Assembly: GCA_022508525.1 (NCBI GenBank)
Contig: JAFLVA010000014.1
Span: forward strand, 1-37,509
Reading direction: 5' to 3'
Source: Erysipelotrichales bacterium
Lineage (GTDB): Bacteria > Bacillota_I > Bacilli_A > RFN20 > CAG-826
DNA length: 37,509 nucleotides
The notes beneath the pieces were generated by a model. That model worked only from the letters and a program-made list of their open reading frames with translations, was not told the origin of the DNA and ran no database searches. Within the stretch, counting starts at the first letter, position 1, and the number at the start of each line of letters is the position of its first letter. This document shows, one piece after another, positions 1-7,613 of this stretch. A program made the translations under genes and the position numbers.

Positions 1-2
1 AA

Positions 3-131
3 AGATTTTATTTAGAAAATATTTATGATAAGATTGAAAAAAAATATGGTAGCATGAAAGACTTTTTAAAAGTAAAGGTTAATGTTACCGATGAGAAACT
101 CAAATTAATGCAGGATTTATTTTTAGAATAG
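3..131 (+). CDS. C-terminal end of a probable tyrosine-protein phosphatase (partial, 5' end outside window)
   Basis: An open frame enters from the left edge and ends at TAG 129-131, giving about 42 residues. The tail contains YGSMKDFLK followed by VTDEKLKLMQDLFLE. This resembles the C-terminus of Y_phosphatase3-type protein tyrosine/serine phosphatases, which commonly end in a YGSxxxYL...LGLTDEExxxLRxxYL pattern. The catalytic CxxxxxR loop would lie upstream, outside the window, so function cannot be confirmed. A strong hairpin begins at the stop codon. The family call rests only on the tail and is tentative. Confidence 0.45.
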   Translation, partial: RFYLENIYDKIEKKYGSMKDFLKVKVNVTDEKLKLMQDLFLE

Positions 132-158
132 AATTGGCATCTACATGGTGTCAATTCT
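130..158 (+). terminator. Hairpin after the phosphatase fragment, possible weak terminator
   Basis: A 12-bp stem (130-141 with 147-158, two G-T wobbles, loop TACAT) starts inside the stop codon of the upstream gene. It is followed by GTTAAATAATTCTTT rather than a clean T-run, so termination may be weak. It separates the phosphatase from the tRNA-His promoter. Confidence 0.4.
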
Positions 159-170
159 GTTAAATAATTC

Positions 171-199
171 TTTACATTTGTTGATAATATCGTTAAAAT
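171..199 (+). promoter_or_regulatory. Promoter of tRNA-His
   Basis: TTTACA (171-176) and TAAAAT (194-199) are separated by exactly 17 bases and lie about 10 bases before the tRNA. This is a good match to a sigma-A type promoter, so the tRNA is probably transcribed alone. Confidence 0.6.
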
Positions 200-209
200 A
201 ATTGAGTAT

Positions 210-286
210 GGCGGTTATGGTGAAGTGGTTAACACATCTGGCTGTGAACCAGACATTCGTCAGTTCGATTCTGATTAACCGCCCCA
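210..286 (+). tRNA. tRNA-His (GTG anticodon)
   Basis: A complete cloverleaf is visible. The acceptor stem is GCGGTTA (211-217) with TAACCGC (276-282), the D-stem GTG/CAC (220-222 with 233-235), and the anticodon stem TCTGG/CCAGA (237-241 with 249-253), with anticodon GTG at 244-246. The T-arm carries TTCGATT. The extra 5' G at 210 opposite C283 is the G-1:C73 identity pair characteristic of tRNA-His. CCA is encoded at 284-286. The gene stands alone, with its own promoter and terminator. Confidence 0.95.
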
Positions 287-298
287 TTGTGTGAATAA

Positions 299-322
299 AG
301 TCCGATTTTATCGGGCTTTTTT
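299..322 (+). terminator. Intrinsic terminator of tRNA-His
   Basis: Stem AGTCCGA (299-305) pairs with TCGGGCT (311-317), with one T-G wobble. The loop is TTTTA and a T-run follows to 322. It sits 13 bases after the encoded CCA. Confidence 0.8.
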
Positions 323-643
323 GATTTTTGTAAGAGAAATGTAAGGGATGGTAGAACTTAATTAGATAGTGAATCAATGAAAAATGTTTTGCACATTTTA
401 TTAATTCTGAGATAGATAAAGAAAATTTTGATTAACAATCTAACTTTCAAATAACGTATGATTAAATCGCATTTTTTTAATTGTTTTATTTAAAGTTGAT
501 GTTGTTTATAATAATTTAATTTAATTTATCATTTGAAAATGTTAAAATAAATAAAAGAAATAATGTTTCTTTTAAGTCAAAAAATTTTATCTATAATTAA
601 AGTTCAAATACTGAAGTAAGTTCATGCAGGAAGGTGAAAAAAT
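323..643. other. AT-rich intergenic region
   Basis: This 320-base stretch separates tRNA-His from the CotH-like gene. No convincing ORF or RNA fold is seen. TATAAT occurs at 507-512 and 592-597, but neither has a good -35 element at 16-18 bases. The 592-597 copy is the likelier start for the gene at 644 because it is near and is followed by the Shine-Dalgarno-like AGGAAGGTG around 628-636. Confidence 0.4.
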
Positions 644-3034
644 ATGAAGACAAAGAAAAGATTACTTTTTACAATATTATCAGTATTACTTTTAGGAAGT
701 TGTTCTATTAATTTAAATTTTTCTAGTGGAAGTGTTAATAGTTCTACTAGCACTTTGCCAAGTGATAGTTCATCAAATAGCACAAATCCTACTACACCAG
801 GAACAGGTTCTAATAGTGGTAATCAAAACAGTAATAGTAGCAGTATTGGAGATGACGACCCTCCAATGGATGATTTTCGTAAAATAAATACTCACGATGA
901 AGATCGTGAATATGCTTGTCCAACAAGTAAAAACGAATTGACATATCATGATTTATTTGACTTACACAATAAAGTAAATATCACAATAAATGTCTCAACT
1001 GCACAATTAATGAAATTACGTCAAGATTATAAAGATGAAAGTAAATATAAATCTGACATTTATAGAATTGCTGATAGTGTAAAAGTGGAAATTATAAGTT
1101 GTAATAAATCTTATTCTTTTGAATTTGAAGAAGTAGGAATTCGCTTAAAAGGAAATACATCGCGTACTTCTCCTGTTAATAGTCAAGGCGATTTGGTAAA
1201 TCCTGCACACTATAAATTATCATTCACTGAATTATTTGATGATAAATCAATCTATGGAAGTGACGCTAGAACTTATACTGACGCTGAACGCTTAGCTCGT
1301 GATGAAAGATCATTATTGGGATTAGAAAAACTAGATCTTAAATGGAATCGCTCTAATGACCGTACACACATTAAAGAAATATATTCATATGAAGTTTATC
1401 GAGCTAATGGAATTTTAACCCCATATGCATCACTTGCTAAAATAAAAATGGGCAAAGATAGTAAAACCTACGATTTAGGCGTTTATATGATGTTTGAAAC
1501 AATTGATAAAAAATTTATCAAACGTCATCTTGAAGAAGAACAAGAGTATTTCAATATGCAGAATTGGAAAGCTGAAAAGAATGGCACCAATGGTGTTGCA
1601 AATTCTAAATATGGTGACTTATATAAGGCAAGTTATGGCCATGGTGAAGGAGCAGGAGTTCCAGATATGACTTATGAGTCTTTCTCAGGCAAAAGAATAG
1701 GAGAAGAATCTGATAATGGGAATTATACTCCTGTATTTGACCGCAAATCAAATAAAGGCACGGATAATAACGTGCGCTTGAGAAATACTTTAAATACTCT
1801 CAATAATGGTAATTATTCGCAAATTGAGCAAGTTGTCGACCTTGAATATTTTGCTCGATATGAAGCAATTAGTTATTTAGTGGGAGATCCAGATGATATT
1901 CGCAATAACTACAATAACTACTATGTTTATATTCGAAGAACTGATGGAAAAATGATTATTATACCTTATGATCACGATCGTGTATTTGGAATTTGCCAAG
2001 ATTGGAATCCATCAGGAGATGGAATGAGAAGTGCTACAATGTATAGTGATAGAGCAATTGGTCATAATGGTGAAAAGCAACAAAATCCATTATATCTTAA
2101 AACTTTGTTAGCATCAGGAAACAATAAAGTTAAAACTGATTATAGCAATTATTGTAAGGCCTTAAAGATTTCTCGTTGGTTTACTAGTGAAAAATTTAAC
2201 AAGTATTTTAACTTAGCAGCTGCAAACTATGGCAATGATTATTACACTAGTTCAAATGGTGACTTACACCAAAATCAAATTGAATTTTCTTTAGGTGGCT
2301 ATGGAAATTATACATTTGAAGAATATGTCAGTGCTAAACTAAAACTTGTATCCATTGAAGATAAAAAACCAGATGAACCTGACGATGAAGACTTGGAGTT
2401 ATATCTTGTTGGTACTTTCAATGGTTGGACTGCTAGTAGTGATTATCGTTTTATTAAAAAATCTAAAGGTATTTACACTCTTGAAGTAATTGCCGATAGA
2501 ACATTTACTGATACGATTGAATTTAAAATTAATGATGGTAGTTGGTATGGAAAAATTGACTGGGGATTTGACGAAGATTTAAATATCGTTGATATGGGTC
2601 CTAATGGTGTAATTTCTGGAATATTATATGGATCATTAATTACTTTTGAATTAGATACAATTAATAGAAAACTATCGTATTCAATCGATGGATGGACGAT
2701 AGATCAGCCAAAACCAGATTATGATTCATATGAGTATTATTTTGCTTTTGCAGAAAATGATTGGCAAAATGCTCTTAATAAGAGTGAGTATAAATTTGAA
2801 AAGAGCGGAGAACATCAATTTACATATACTTTTGTAGCAAAAGAAAATTATGAACAACTTAAGTTTAAAGTAATGTGCTCAAATGGAATTATATATGGAA
2901 CAGACAATGAACAAACGTCTTTACTTGAATCAACAACTGCTCAAACATTTAAAGTCAATAATCTTATAGCAGGACAAAAAGTAGTGGTAAATGTAAATAC
3001 AGCTAATTTAAGGTTGTCTTGGACTCTACAATAG
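644..3034 (+). CDS. CotH-like lipoprotein with C-terminal starch-binding-like domains
   Basis: This is a secreted, membrane-anchored protein of 796 residues. A lipobox LLLGSC ends at Cys20, giving a type II signal peptide. A Ser/Thr/Asn-rich linker covers about 27-70. The CotH kinase-like core (about 100-480) shows GIRLKGN (165-171), LGVYMMFE (278-285), NNYYVY (424-429) and PYDHDRVFG (441-449). The last motif matches the W.PxDxDxxFG metal-binding and catalytic region of CotH proteins, which phosphorylate protein substrates in spore formers. From about 590 there is a domain starting YLVGTFNGW, like SusE/F or CBM starch-binding modules, then a second weaker repeat from about 700. The gene stands alone: AGGAAGGTG precedes the ATG and a terminator follows. 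Bacteria of this type often carry CotH homologues without sporulation, so the target is unknown. A role on surface proteins or glycans is inferred. Confidence 0.8.
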   Translation: MKTKKRLLFTILSVLLLGSCSINLNFSSGSVNSSTSTLPSDSSSNSTNPTTPGTGSNSGNQNSNSSSIGDDDPPMDDFRKINTHDEDREYACPTSKNELTYHDLFDLHNKVNITINVSTAQLMKLRQDYKDESKYKSDIYRIADSVKVEIISCNKSYSFEFEEVGIRLKGNTSRTSPVNSQGDLVNPAHYKLSFTELFDDKSIYGSDARTYTDAERLARDERSLLGLEKLDLKWNRSNDRTHIKEIYSYEVYRANGILTPYASLAKIKMGKDSKTYDLGVYMMFETIDKKFIKRHLEEEQEYFNMQNWKAEKNGTNGVANSKYGDLYKASYGHGEGAGVPDMTYESFSGKRIGEESDNGNYTPVFDRKSNKGTDNNVRLRNTLNTLNNGNYSQIEQVVDLEYFARYEAISYLVGDPDDIRNNYNNYYVYIRRTDGKMIIIPYDHDRVFGICQDWNPSGDGMRSATMYSDRAIGHNGEKQQNPLYLKTLLASGNNKVKTDYSNYCKALKISRWFTSEKFNKYFNLAAANYGNDYYTSSNGDLHQNQIEFSLGGYGNYTFEEYVSAKLKLVSIEDKKPDEPDDEDLELYLVGTFNGWTASSDYRFIKKSKGIYTLEVIADRTFTDTIEFKINDGSWYGKIDWGFDEDLNIVDMGPNGVISGILYGSLITFELDTINRKLSYSIDGWTIDQPKPDYDSYEYYFAFAENDWQNALNKSEYKFEKSGEHQFTYTFVAKENYEQLKFKVMCSNGIIYGTDNEQTSLLESTTAQTFKVNNLIAGQKVVVNVNTANLRLSWTLQ

Positions 3035-3055
3035 ATAAGTAGTTTTGCTAATTTT

Positions 3056-3079
3056 AAAAGTCCGATTTTTCGGACTTTT
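3056..3079 (+). terminator. Perfect hairpin terminator after the CotH-like gene
   Basis: A ten-base stem AAAAGTCCGA (3056-3065) and TCGGACTTTT (3070-3079) with loop TTTT. The A/T ends make it usable from either strand. The core GTCCGATTTT is the same as in the tRNA-His terminator. Confidence 0.85.
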
Positions 3080-3157
3080 ACATTTTATAATTTGTAGCAC
3101 TTCTAAAAGTTATAGAACGGTCTTTGCAATTTATTGAATTTTAGGAGTATTAATAAT

Positions 3158-3421
3158 ATGTTAGATGAGAAATGTATAAATTTATTACTTAGCGATGTAG
3201 ATAAAATTCATACAACTGAATTAGGCTATCAAAGAATTAGAAAAGTAATAAAACTATCCGACGCACAACTTATCAATTACATTAAAGATATTGTGAAAAA
3301 TAGTGAAACAATAATCACAAAAAGAGGTAAAAATTACTATATATATTTTGAAAATATGAGAATAACTATAAATTCATATAATTATTGTGTAATAACAGCG
3401 CATAGCATTGGAACAAAATAA
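3158..3421 (+). CDS. DUF3781 family protein
   Basis: A small protein of 87 residues from the ATG at 3158. AGGAG at 3143-3147 lies 10 bases upstream, which favours this ATG over the in-frame TTG at 3134. The sequence matches my memory of DUF3781: an early DKIHTTELGYQRI block, a middle helix-rich part, then GKNYYIYFENMRITINSYNY and ITAH near the end. The function of the family is unknown. There is no signal peptide or membrane segment. It lies in the same direction as mntP, but mntP has its own good promoter, so co-transcription need not be functional. Confidence 0.65.
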   Translation: MLDEKCINLLLSDVDKIHTTELGYQRIRKVIKLSDAQLINYIKDIVKNSETIITKRGKNYYIYFENMRITINSYNYCVITAHSIGTK

Positions 3422-3424
3422 TAT

Positions 3425-3452
3425 TTTGCATAAATATGAATTGTGATATAAT
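3425..3452 (+). promoter_or_regulatory. Extended -10 promoter of mntP
   Basis: TTTGCA (3425-3430) is followed after 16 bases by TATAAT (3447-3452), with TG at 3444-3445 making an extended -10 element. The resulting leader is only about 20 bases before the start codon, too short for the yybP-ykoY Mn riboswitch that often precedes mntP. Confidence 0.6.
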
Positions 3453-3481
3453 CATTTAGGCATTTGGAGGTATTATATTAA

Positions 3482-4048
3482 ATGAACTTTATTGATATAG
3501 CCTTAACAAGCATATCGATGTCAATTGACGCAATGACTGTCAACGCATCGAATGGGATTAGAGAAAAAAACATGCTAATAAGAAAGATGATTATCATCTC
3601 TCTTGTTTTTGGTATTTTTCAATTTATAATGCCTGTTATTGGTTATCTTATAGGTTCTACTTTTAAAGATGTTATTGAAAACATTCTTCCTTGGATTGCA
3701 TTTTCTCTCCTTACGATATTAAGTATTAAATCGCTTGTCGAATGGATCAAAGAAAGAAAGAAAAAAGAAGAAGTTGCTCCTAAAAAAATCTCACCTCTTG
3801 ATATCTTTGTTCAAGGTATTGCAACCAGCATTGATGCATTATGTATTGGTTTTGTTTATTTATCTCTTAATATTGGTGAGGCATTTATCGTTTTTGGAAT
3901 TATAGGTGTTACAACATTTATCTTGTCCTTTTTAACTGTGTTGTTTGCAAGACGATTATCAAAATATTTAGAAAACTGGGCAGGATTAATCGCTTCAATT
4001 GTTTTCCTAATTGTCGGTATTAAAATTTTACTTGAAGGAATACTTTAG
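3482..4048 (+). CDS. mntP: Manganese efflux pump MntP
   Basis: An inner-membrane protein of 188 residues with six predicted hydrophobic segments in two repeated halves, the DUF204/MntP layout. The two signature segments are SMSIDAMTV (Asp16) and ATSIDALCIG (Asp118). These Asp residues lie in membrane helices and are required for Mn(II) export in studied family members. A charged cytoplasmic loop with many Lys/Glu residues (about 88-104) joins the halves. Length is typical (about 185-190). GGAGG at 3466-3470 is the likely ribosome binding site. No Mn riboswitch or evident MntR box was recognised upstream. Confidence 0.85.
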   Translation: MNFIDIALTSISMSIDAMTVNASNGIREKNMLIRKMIIISLVFGIFQFIMPVIGYLIGSTFKDVIENILPWIAFSLLTILSIKSLVEWIKERKKKEEVAPKKISPLDIFVQGIATSIDALCIGFVYLSLNIGEAFIVFGIIGVTTFILSFLTVLFARRLSKYLENWAGLIASIVFLIVGIKILLEGIL

Positions 4049-4078
4049 TAATTTAATAGATGAAAAATATTAAAAACA

Positions 4079-4087
4079 TGTTAAAAT
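4079..4087 (+). promoter_or_regulatory. Extended -10 element for the VUT transporter leader
   Basis: TG at 4079-4080, one base, then TAAAAT at 4082-4087. No good -35 is seen 16-18 bases upstream, as tolerated with an extended -10. It would start RNA near 4094, just before the folded leader. Confidence 0.4.
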
Positions 4088-4098
4088 TATAAAAAAAT

Positions 4099-4150
4099 AA
4101 GCGAAGTTCGATCTCGAAATCCTCCGCTATACAAATTAAAACCAAGGAGG
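4099..4150 (+). promoter_or_regulatory. Structured leader able to sequester the Shine-Dalgarno; candidate preQ1-type riboswitch
   Basis: AGCG (4100-4103) can pair with CGCT (4125-4128). This encloses a small hairpin TTCG/CGAA (4107-4110 with 4115-4118). The leftover CCTC (4121-4124) is complementary to GAGG (4147-4150), the ribosome binding site of the next gene. The linker between them is A-rich. The outcome would be an H-type pseudoknot closing the translation start, the general architecture of preQ1-II and related riboswitches. The gene it controls is of the family that imports queuosine precursors. I cannot match a named preQ1 consensus base by base, so the class is uncertain. Confidence 0.4.
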
Positions 4151-4158
4151 CTTTTTTT

Positions 4159-4923
4159 ATGCAAAACAAATTAACGCTAATACAAAAAGCAAAAAATCAA
4201 TATGTCGAAACTAAAATATTAATGCGCTCAATTCCGTCTGTTGTTGTAGCGCTTTTTGTAATATCTGTAATTGCTATGAATATCTTAGCTAATAAAACTA
4301 TCATTAATGAATCTTGGATTGCAATTGATGGTGGTATTTTAATTTCTTGGCTTTCTTTTTTGTCTATGGATATTGTAACAAAGCACTATGGACCTAAAGC
4401 GGCGACAAGAATGTCAATATTTGCAACGCTTGTAAATTTGCTTGTATGTTTGATATTTTTTATTGTAAGTGTAATACCAACACCTAAAGATGATTATACA
4501 AGTTTTAATTCCATAATAGGTGGAACTTGGTTTGTATTGTTAAGTAGTACAATCGCATTTTTAAGTTCTGCTGTTATTAATAATTTTCTAAATTGGTCAA
4601 TAGGTAAAATATTTGTAAAAAATCCAGATGGGAAATTAGCGTATATGACAAGATCGTATGTTTCAACATTCGTTGGACAATTTTTTGATAATTTAATATT
4701 TGCAATATTTACTTTTATGATATTTGCTCCAATTTTTTGGGATGGATTTCGTTGGACTTTTATTCAATGTGTGATGTGTTCACTAACTGGAGCACTTTTA
4801 GAATTAATAATGGAAGTAATATTCTCACCATTTGGCTATAAATTGTGTAAAAAATGGAAAAAAGATAAAGTAGGAGAAGAATACTTTAATTATTTAAAAA
4901 GAATTAAATCGGAGGAAAAATAG
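4159..4923 (+). CDS. VUT family transporter, probable queuosine-precursor uptake
   Basis: An integral membrane protein of 254 residues with about six hydrophobic segments. It matches the VUT_1/YhhQ family: an early NKTIINESWIAIDGGILISW block, SFLSMDIVTKHYGPKAATR with the conserved acidic residue, and a late SYVSTFVGQFFDN segment. E. coli YhhQ transports preQ0 and preQ1, and the family is broadly linked to queuosine precursor salvage. GGAGG at 4146-4150 is 8 bases before the ATG and can be masked by upstream CCTCC, so uptake may be regulated by a folded leader. Its stop codon is one base before the next gene. The exact substrate is inferred from family membership. Confidence 0.75.
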   Translation: MQNKLTLIQKAKNQYVETKILMRSIPSVVVALFVISVIAMNILANKTIINESWIAIDGGILISWLSFLSMDIVTKHYGPKAATRMSIFATLVNLLVCLIFFIVSVIPTPKDDYTSFNSIIGGTWFVLLSSTIAFLSSAVINNFLNWSIGKIFVKNPDGKLAYMTRSYVSTFVGQFFDNLIFAIFTFMIFAPIFWDGFRWTFIQCVMCSLTGALLELIMEVIFSPFGYKLCKKWKKDKVGEEYFNYLKRIKSEEK

Positions 4924-4924
4924 T

Positions 4925-5593
4925 ATGAACGTATTAATAACAGGATCAAGTAATGGAATTGGATTATGTACGGCAGAAAAGTTTTTAAAAGAAGGCTTTG
5001 AAGTTTATGGGATTGATTTAGAAGTAGGAAAAATCAATAATGAACATTATCATCACTTTATTAGTGATATTTCTCATGCAAATACGTTACCTGATTTACC
5101 AGCTATGGATATAATTATTAATAACGCGGGAAAGCAAAATTCTTCTGATGATATAACAAATAATTTAAAAGGTACAATTAATGTAACAGAAAAATATGCA
5201 TTTCATCCTAATCTAAAGTCAATTCTGTTCAATGCCTCAGCTTCGGCTCACACTGGTTTTGAATTTCCAGAATATTCTGCATCAAAAGCAGGAATTATTG
5301 CATATATGAAAAATGTTGCGGTAAGAGTTAGTAAATTTGGTGCGACATGCAATTCAATTTCTTGTGGAGGAGTTATAACAAGTTTAAATAAACCAGTTAT
5401 TGATGATGAAAAACTTTGGCAAGAAATTATGAACGTTACTCCACTTAAAAAGTGGGCCACACCAAGTGAAATTGCAGAATGGATCTATTTTTTAACAGTA
5501 ATAAATAAATCCGCAACCGGCATAGATGTTTTAATTGATAATGGTGAAAGTAACTTAAATTGCACATTTGTTTGGCCGAATTTTAAGAAATAA
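4925..5593 (+). CDS. Short-chain dehydrogenase/reductase
   Basis: A cytoplasmic NAD(P)-dependent oxidoreductase of 222 residues. The nucleotide-binding motif is GSSNGIG (residues 7-13), followed by NNAG and the active-site YSASK with its upstream serine-rich ASASA segment. The C-terminal G-IDVLIDNG region is typical of SDRs. The substrate cannot be told. FabG-like automatic names would be misleading because it lies outside any fatty-acid cluster. The start is one base after the transporter stop, with GGAGG inside the transporter's 3' end, so the two are translationally coupled. A link between this SDR and the imported compound is possible but unproven. Confidence 0.75.
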   Translation: MNVLITGSSNGIGLCTAEKFLKEGFEVYGIDLEVGKINNEHYHHFISDISHANTLPDLPAMDIIINNAGKQNSSDDITNNLKGTINVTEKYAFHPNLKSILFNASASAHTGFEFPEYSASKAGIIAYMKNVAVRVSKFGATCNSISCGGVITSLNKPVIDDEKLWQEIMNVTPLKKWATPSEIAEWIYFLTVINKSATGIDVLIDNGESNLNCTFVWPNFKK

Positions 5594-5597
5594 ATAT

Positions 5598-5654
5598 AGC
5601 ATAAAATGTTTTTAAATAAAAAACAATTGTATAATTGTTTTTGTATGCTTTTTT
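5598..5654 (+). terminator. Terminator after the SDR gene
   Basis: The inner hairpin is perfect over ten bases, AAAAACAATT (5619-5628) with AATTGTTTTT (5633-5642), loop GTAT. An outer arm AGCATA near 5599-5604 can pair with TATGCT at 5644-5649, followed by a T-run. The inner loop and stem also contain TATAAT, so a weak promoter function cannot be excluded. Confidence 0.65.
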
Positions 5655-5684
5655 TGCTATCCTTTATATTAGGAGTTGATGATA

Positions 5685-7211
5685 ATGATTAAACAATTAT
5701 TTGCAAAATTTATTGAATCGTTAAAATCGATTTTGCCAATAACATTGTTAGTCATTATTTTAAATTTTACACCAATAATTAATTTGTCTAGTAAAGAAAT
5801 AATAGTGTTCTTAGTATCTGCTATATTTTTAATAATCGGCATGTCACTTTTTAATATTGGCGCTGAAATTGCTATGACTCCAATGGGAGAACAAGTTGGA
5901 ACTGGTTTAACAAAAACAAAAAGTTTATGGATTGTTTTACTTGTATGTTTTCTGCTTGGATTATTTATTACAATTGCAGAACCGGACTTAACTGTTTTGG
6001 CTGGTCAAGTAAAGGATGTTATAAATAGTTCATTATTAATTGCTACAGTCGGTGCAGGCGTTGGTTTGTTTCTTGTACTTGCAATTGTTCGAATTGTAGG
6101 AAGAACGCATCTTTCGATGGTATTAATGTATTCGTATTTAATTTTATTTGCCTTGGCATCTGTTGTTCTTGTAAGCGGAAATGAATCTTTAATTGCTTTA
6201 TCTTTTGATTCGGGTGGTGTAACAACTGGACCAATAACAGTTCCATTTATTATGGCTCTAGGTGTTGGAATTGCATCTGTATTAGGTGGAAAAAATAGCA
6301 ATGAAAATAGTTTTGGTATTGTTGCAATGTGTTCTGTAGGTTCAGTACTCGCTGTTTTGATATTAGGAATATTTATTAAGGGCGATATTAATTACACATT
6401 GCCAAGTTACACTCTTGAAGGAAATATTTTTCCATTCATATTAAATAATTTATTAACGACAATTAAAGACGTTTCTATCTCTTTAGGCTTAGTAGTGGTA
6501 TTCTTCTTTATTGTTCAAAGTATATGTTTAAAACTTCCAAGAAGAAAATTACTTAGAATAGGAATTGGTATAATATATACATATTTCGGATTAATCATAT
6601 TTTTAACTGCCGCAAACACAGGCTTTATTACTGTAGGATATAATTTAGGTGAACAACTAGCAAGAAGTAATAAAACTGTATTAATCATCGTAGCATTTAT
6701 AATTGGTTTGTTAGTCGTCTTAGCAGAACCTGCTGTTCATGTTTTAAATTCACAAGTTGAAAATTTAACTGAAGGACAAGTGAAAAAAAGTTCTGTTTTA
6801 ATTGCTTTGTCTGTTGGTGTTGGTGCATCAATCTGCCTATCAGTTGTGCGTATTATTTTTGATTTTAGTGTCTTATATTATTTGATTCCCGGTTATATTT
6901 TATCATTAGGTTTATCATTCTTTGTTCCGCGACTCTATACCGCAATTGCTTTTGACTCTGGCGGAGTTGCAAGTGGTCCAATGACTTCAACATTTATTTT
7001 GCCTTTTGCTATTGGAGCCTGTATGGTTTTACAAGGTGAAGAAAAGATTTTGCAAGATGCATTTGGAATTGTGGCAATGGTAGCGATGACGCCTTTAATT
7101 ACAATTCAATTACTAGGCTTTAGAGCAACTATGGCTTCAATTGTGAAAAAGAGAATTGCAATGCGTAGAATTGTCGAAGCTGATGATGAACAAATTATTG
7201 ACTTTATGTAG
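5685..7211 (+). CDS. DUF1538 family membrane protein (two DUF1538 units)
   Basis: A polytopic membrane protein of 508 residues from ATG 5685. AGGAG at 5671-5675 is 9 bases upstream, favouring this start over TTG 5676 or ATG 5679. It consists of two similar halves. Each has an N-terminal signature (IGAEIAMTPMGEQVG in the first; EPAVHVLNSQV is the second-half counterpart of EPDLTVLAGQV) and a loop AFDSGGVASGPMT (second half) matching SFDSGGVTTGPIT (first half). This is the DUF1538 pattern. The repeated FDSGG(V)xxGP loops suggest an inverted or tandem-repeat transporter, but no substrate is known to me. Two PII-like genes follow directly, a known association for the family, suggesting PII-type control of transport. 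Confidence 0.75.
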   Translation: MIKQLFAKFIESLKSILPITLLVIILNFTPIINLSSKEIIVFLVSAIFLIIGMSLFNIGAEIAMTPMGEQVGTGLTKTKSLWIVLLVCFLLGLFITIAEPDLTVLAGQVKDVINSSLLIATVGAGVGLFLVLAIVRIVGRTHLSMVLMYSYLILFALASVVLVSGNESLIALSFDSGGVTTGPITVPFIMALGVGIASVLGGKNSNENSFGIVAMCSVGSVLAVLILGIFIKGDINYTLPSYTLEGNIFPFILNNLLTTIKDVSISLGLVVVFFFIVQSICLKLPRRKLLRIGIGIIYTYFGLIIFLTAANTGFITVGYNLGEQLARSNKTVLIIVAFIIGLLVVLAEPAVHVLNSQVENLTEGQVKKSSVLIALSVGVGASICLSVVRIIFDFSVLYYLIPGYILSLGLSFFVPRLYTAIAFDSGGVASGPMTSTFILPFAIGACMVLQGEEKILQDAFGIVAMVAMTPLITIQLLGFRATMASIVKKRIAMRRIVEADDEQIIDFM

Positions 7212-7219
7212 GAGGGAAT

Positions 7220-7612
7220 ATGAAAGCTGAAAAAAAGAAAGTTGAAAAGAAAAAATATTCTGCTCCGATAAAATTAAAACTATTAATTACAATTGTGGAG
7301 CGTAGCAAAGCAGATTACTATGTTGATTTCTTGCAAGATTTTGAAGTAAATATGCAAATGATAACTTATGGATCTGGTACTGCAAATAGTGAAATGCTTA
7401 CTTATTTAGGTTTGCCTGATACGCAAAAAGCTGTTATTTTTTCAATAGTAAAAGAAGAAAAAATGTCTAAAATCAAAGAAAAATTACAAGAGAAATTTAA
7501 AAAGATTCGAAACGGAAAGGGAATTGCCTACACAATTTCATTGAGCAGTGTAATTGGCGTCGCAATTTACCAATTTATGTGTAATAACAAAATGAAAAAG
7601 GAGGAAAACTAA
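7220..7612 (+). CDS. PII-like protein, first copy
   Basis: A protein of 130 residues with a Lys-rich N-terminal extension (about 1-18) and then a ferredoxin-like PII fold: KLLITIVERSKADYYVDFL, a T-loop-like region YGSGTANSEM, and QKAVIFSIV. A C-terminal hydrophobic stretch follows before a short basic tail. It is divergent from classical GlnB and lacks the GARGGT-type T-loop seen in the second copy. AGGAGG lies immediately upstream and overlaps the DUF1538 stop. It is probably a trimeric sensor or a plug for the DUF1538 transporter by analogy with GlnK-AmtB. This is inference. Confidence 0.6.
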   Translation: MKAEKKKVEKKKYSAPIKLKLLITIVERSKADYYVDFLQDFEVNMQMITYGSGTANSEMLTYLGLPDTQKAVIFSIVKEEKMSKIKEKLQEKFKKIRNGKGIAYTISLSSVIGVAIYQFMCNNKMKKEEN

Positions 7613-7613
7613 T

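Noticed and set aside
141-377. Minus-strand open frame of 78 codons
   Set aside because: It runs across the tRNA-His gene and its terminator and has no recognisable protein features.
3422-3481. Mn riboswitch (yybP-ykoY) before mntP
   Set aside because: The promoter leaves only about 20 transcribed bases before the gene, too short for this RNA.
4099-4150. Calling the VUT leader a confirmed preQ1-I riboswitch
   Set aside because: The conserved preQ1-I stem and A-rich tail pairing cannot be matched; only SD masking and gene context are seen.
4121-4158. CCTCC...GGAGG plus T-run as an intrinsic terminator before the VUT gene
   Set aside because: The loop would be 20 bases with a 5-base stem, and the GGAGG is the ribosome binding site of the next gene; control of translation is likelier.
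5641-5670. Promoter TTGTAT/TATATT for the DUF1538 gene
   Set aside because: RNA would start after the Shine-Dalgarno sequence at 5671-5675, so it could not drive normal translation.
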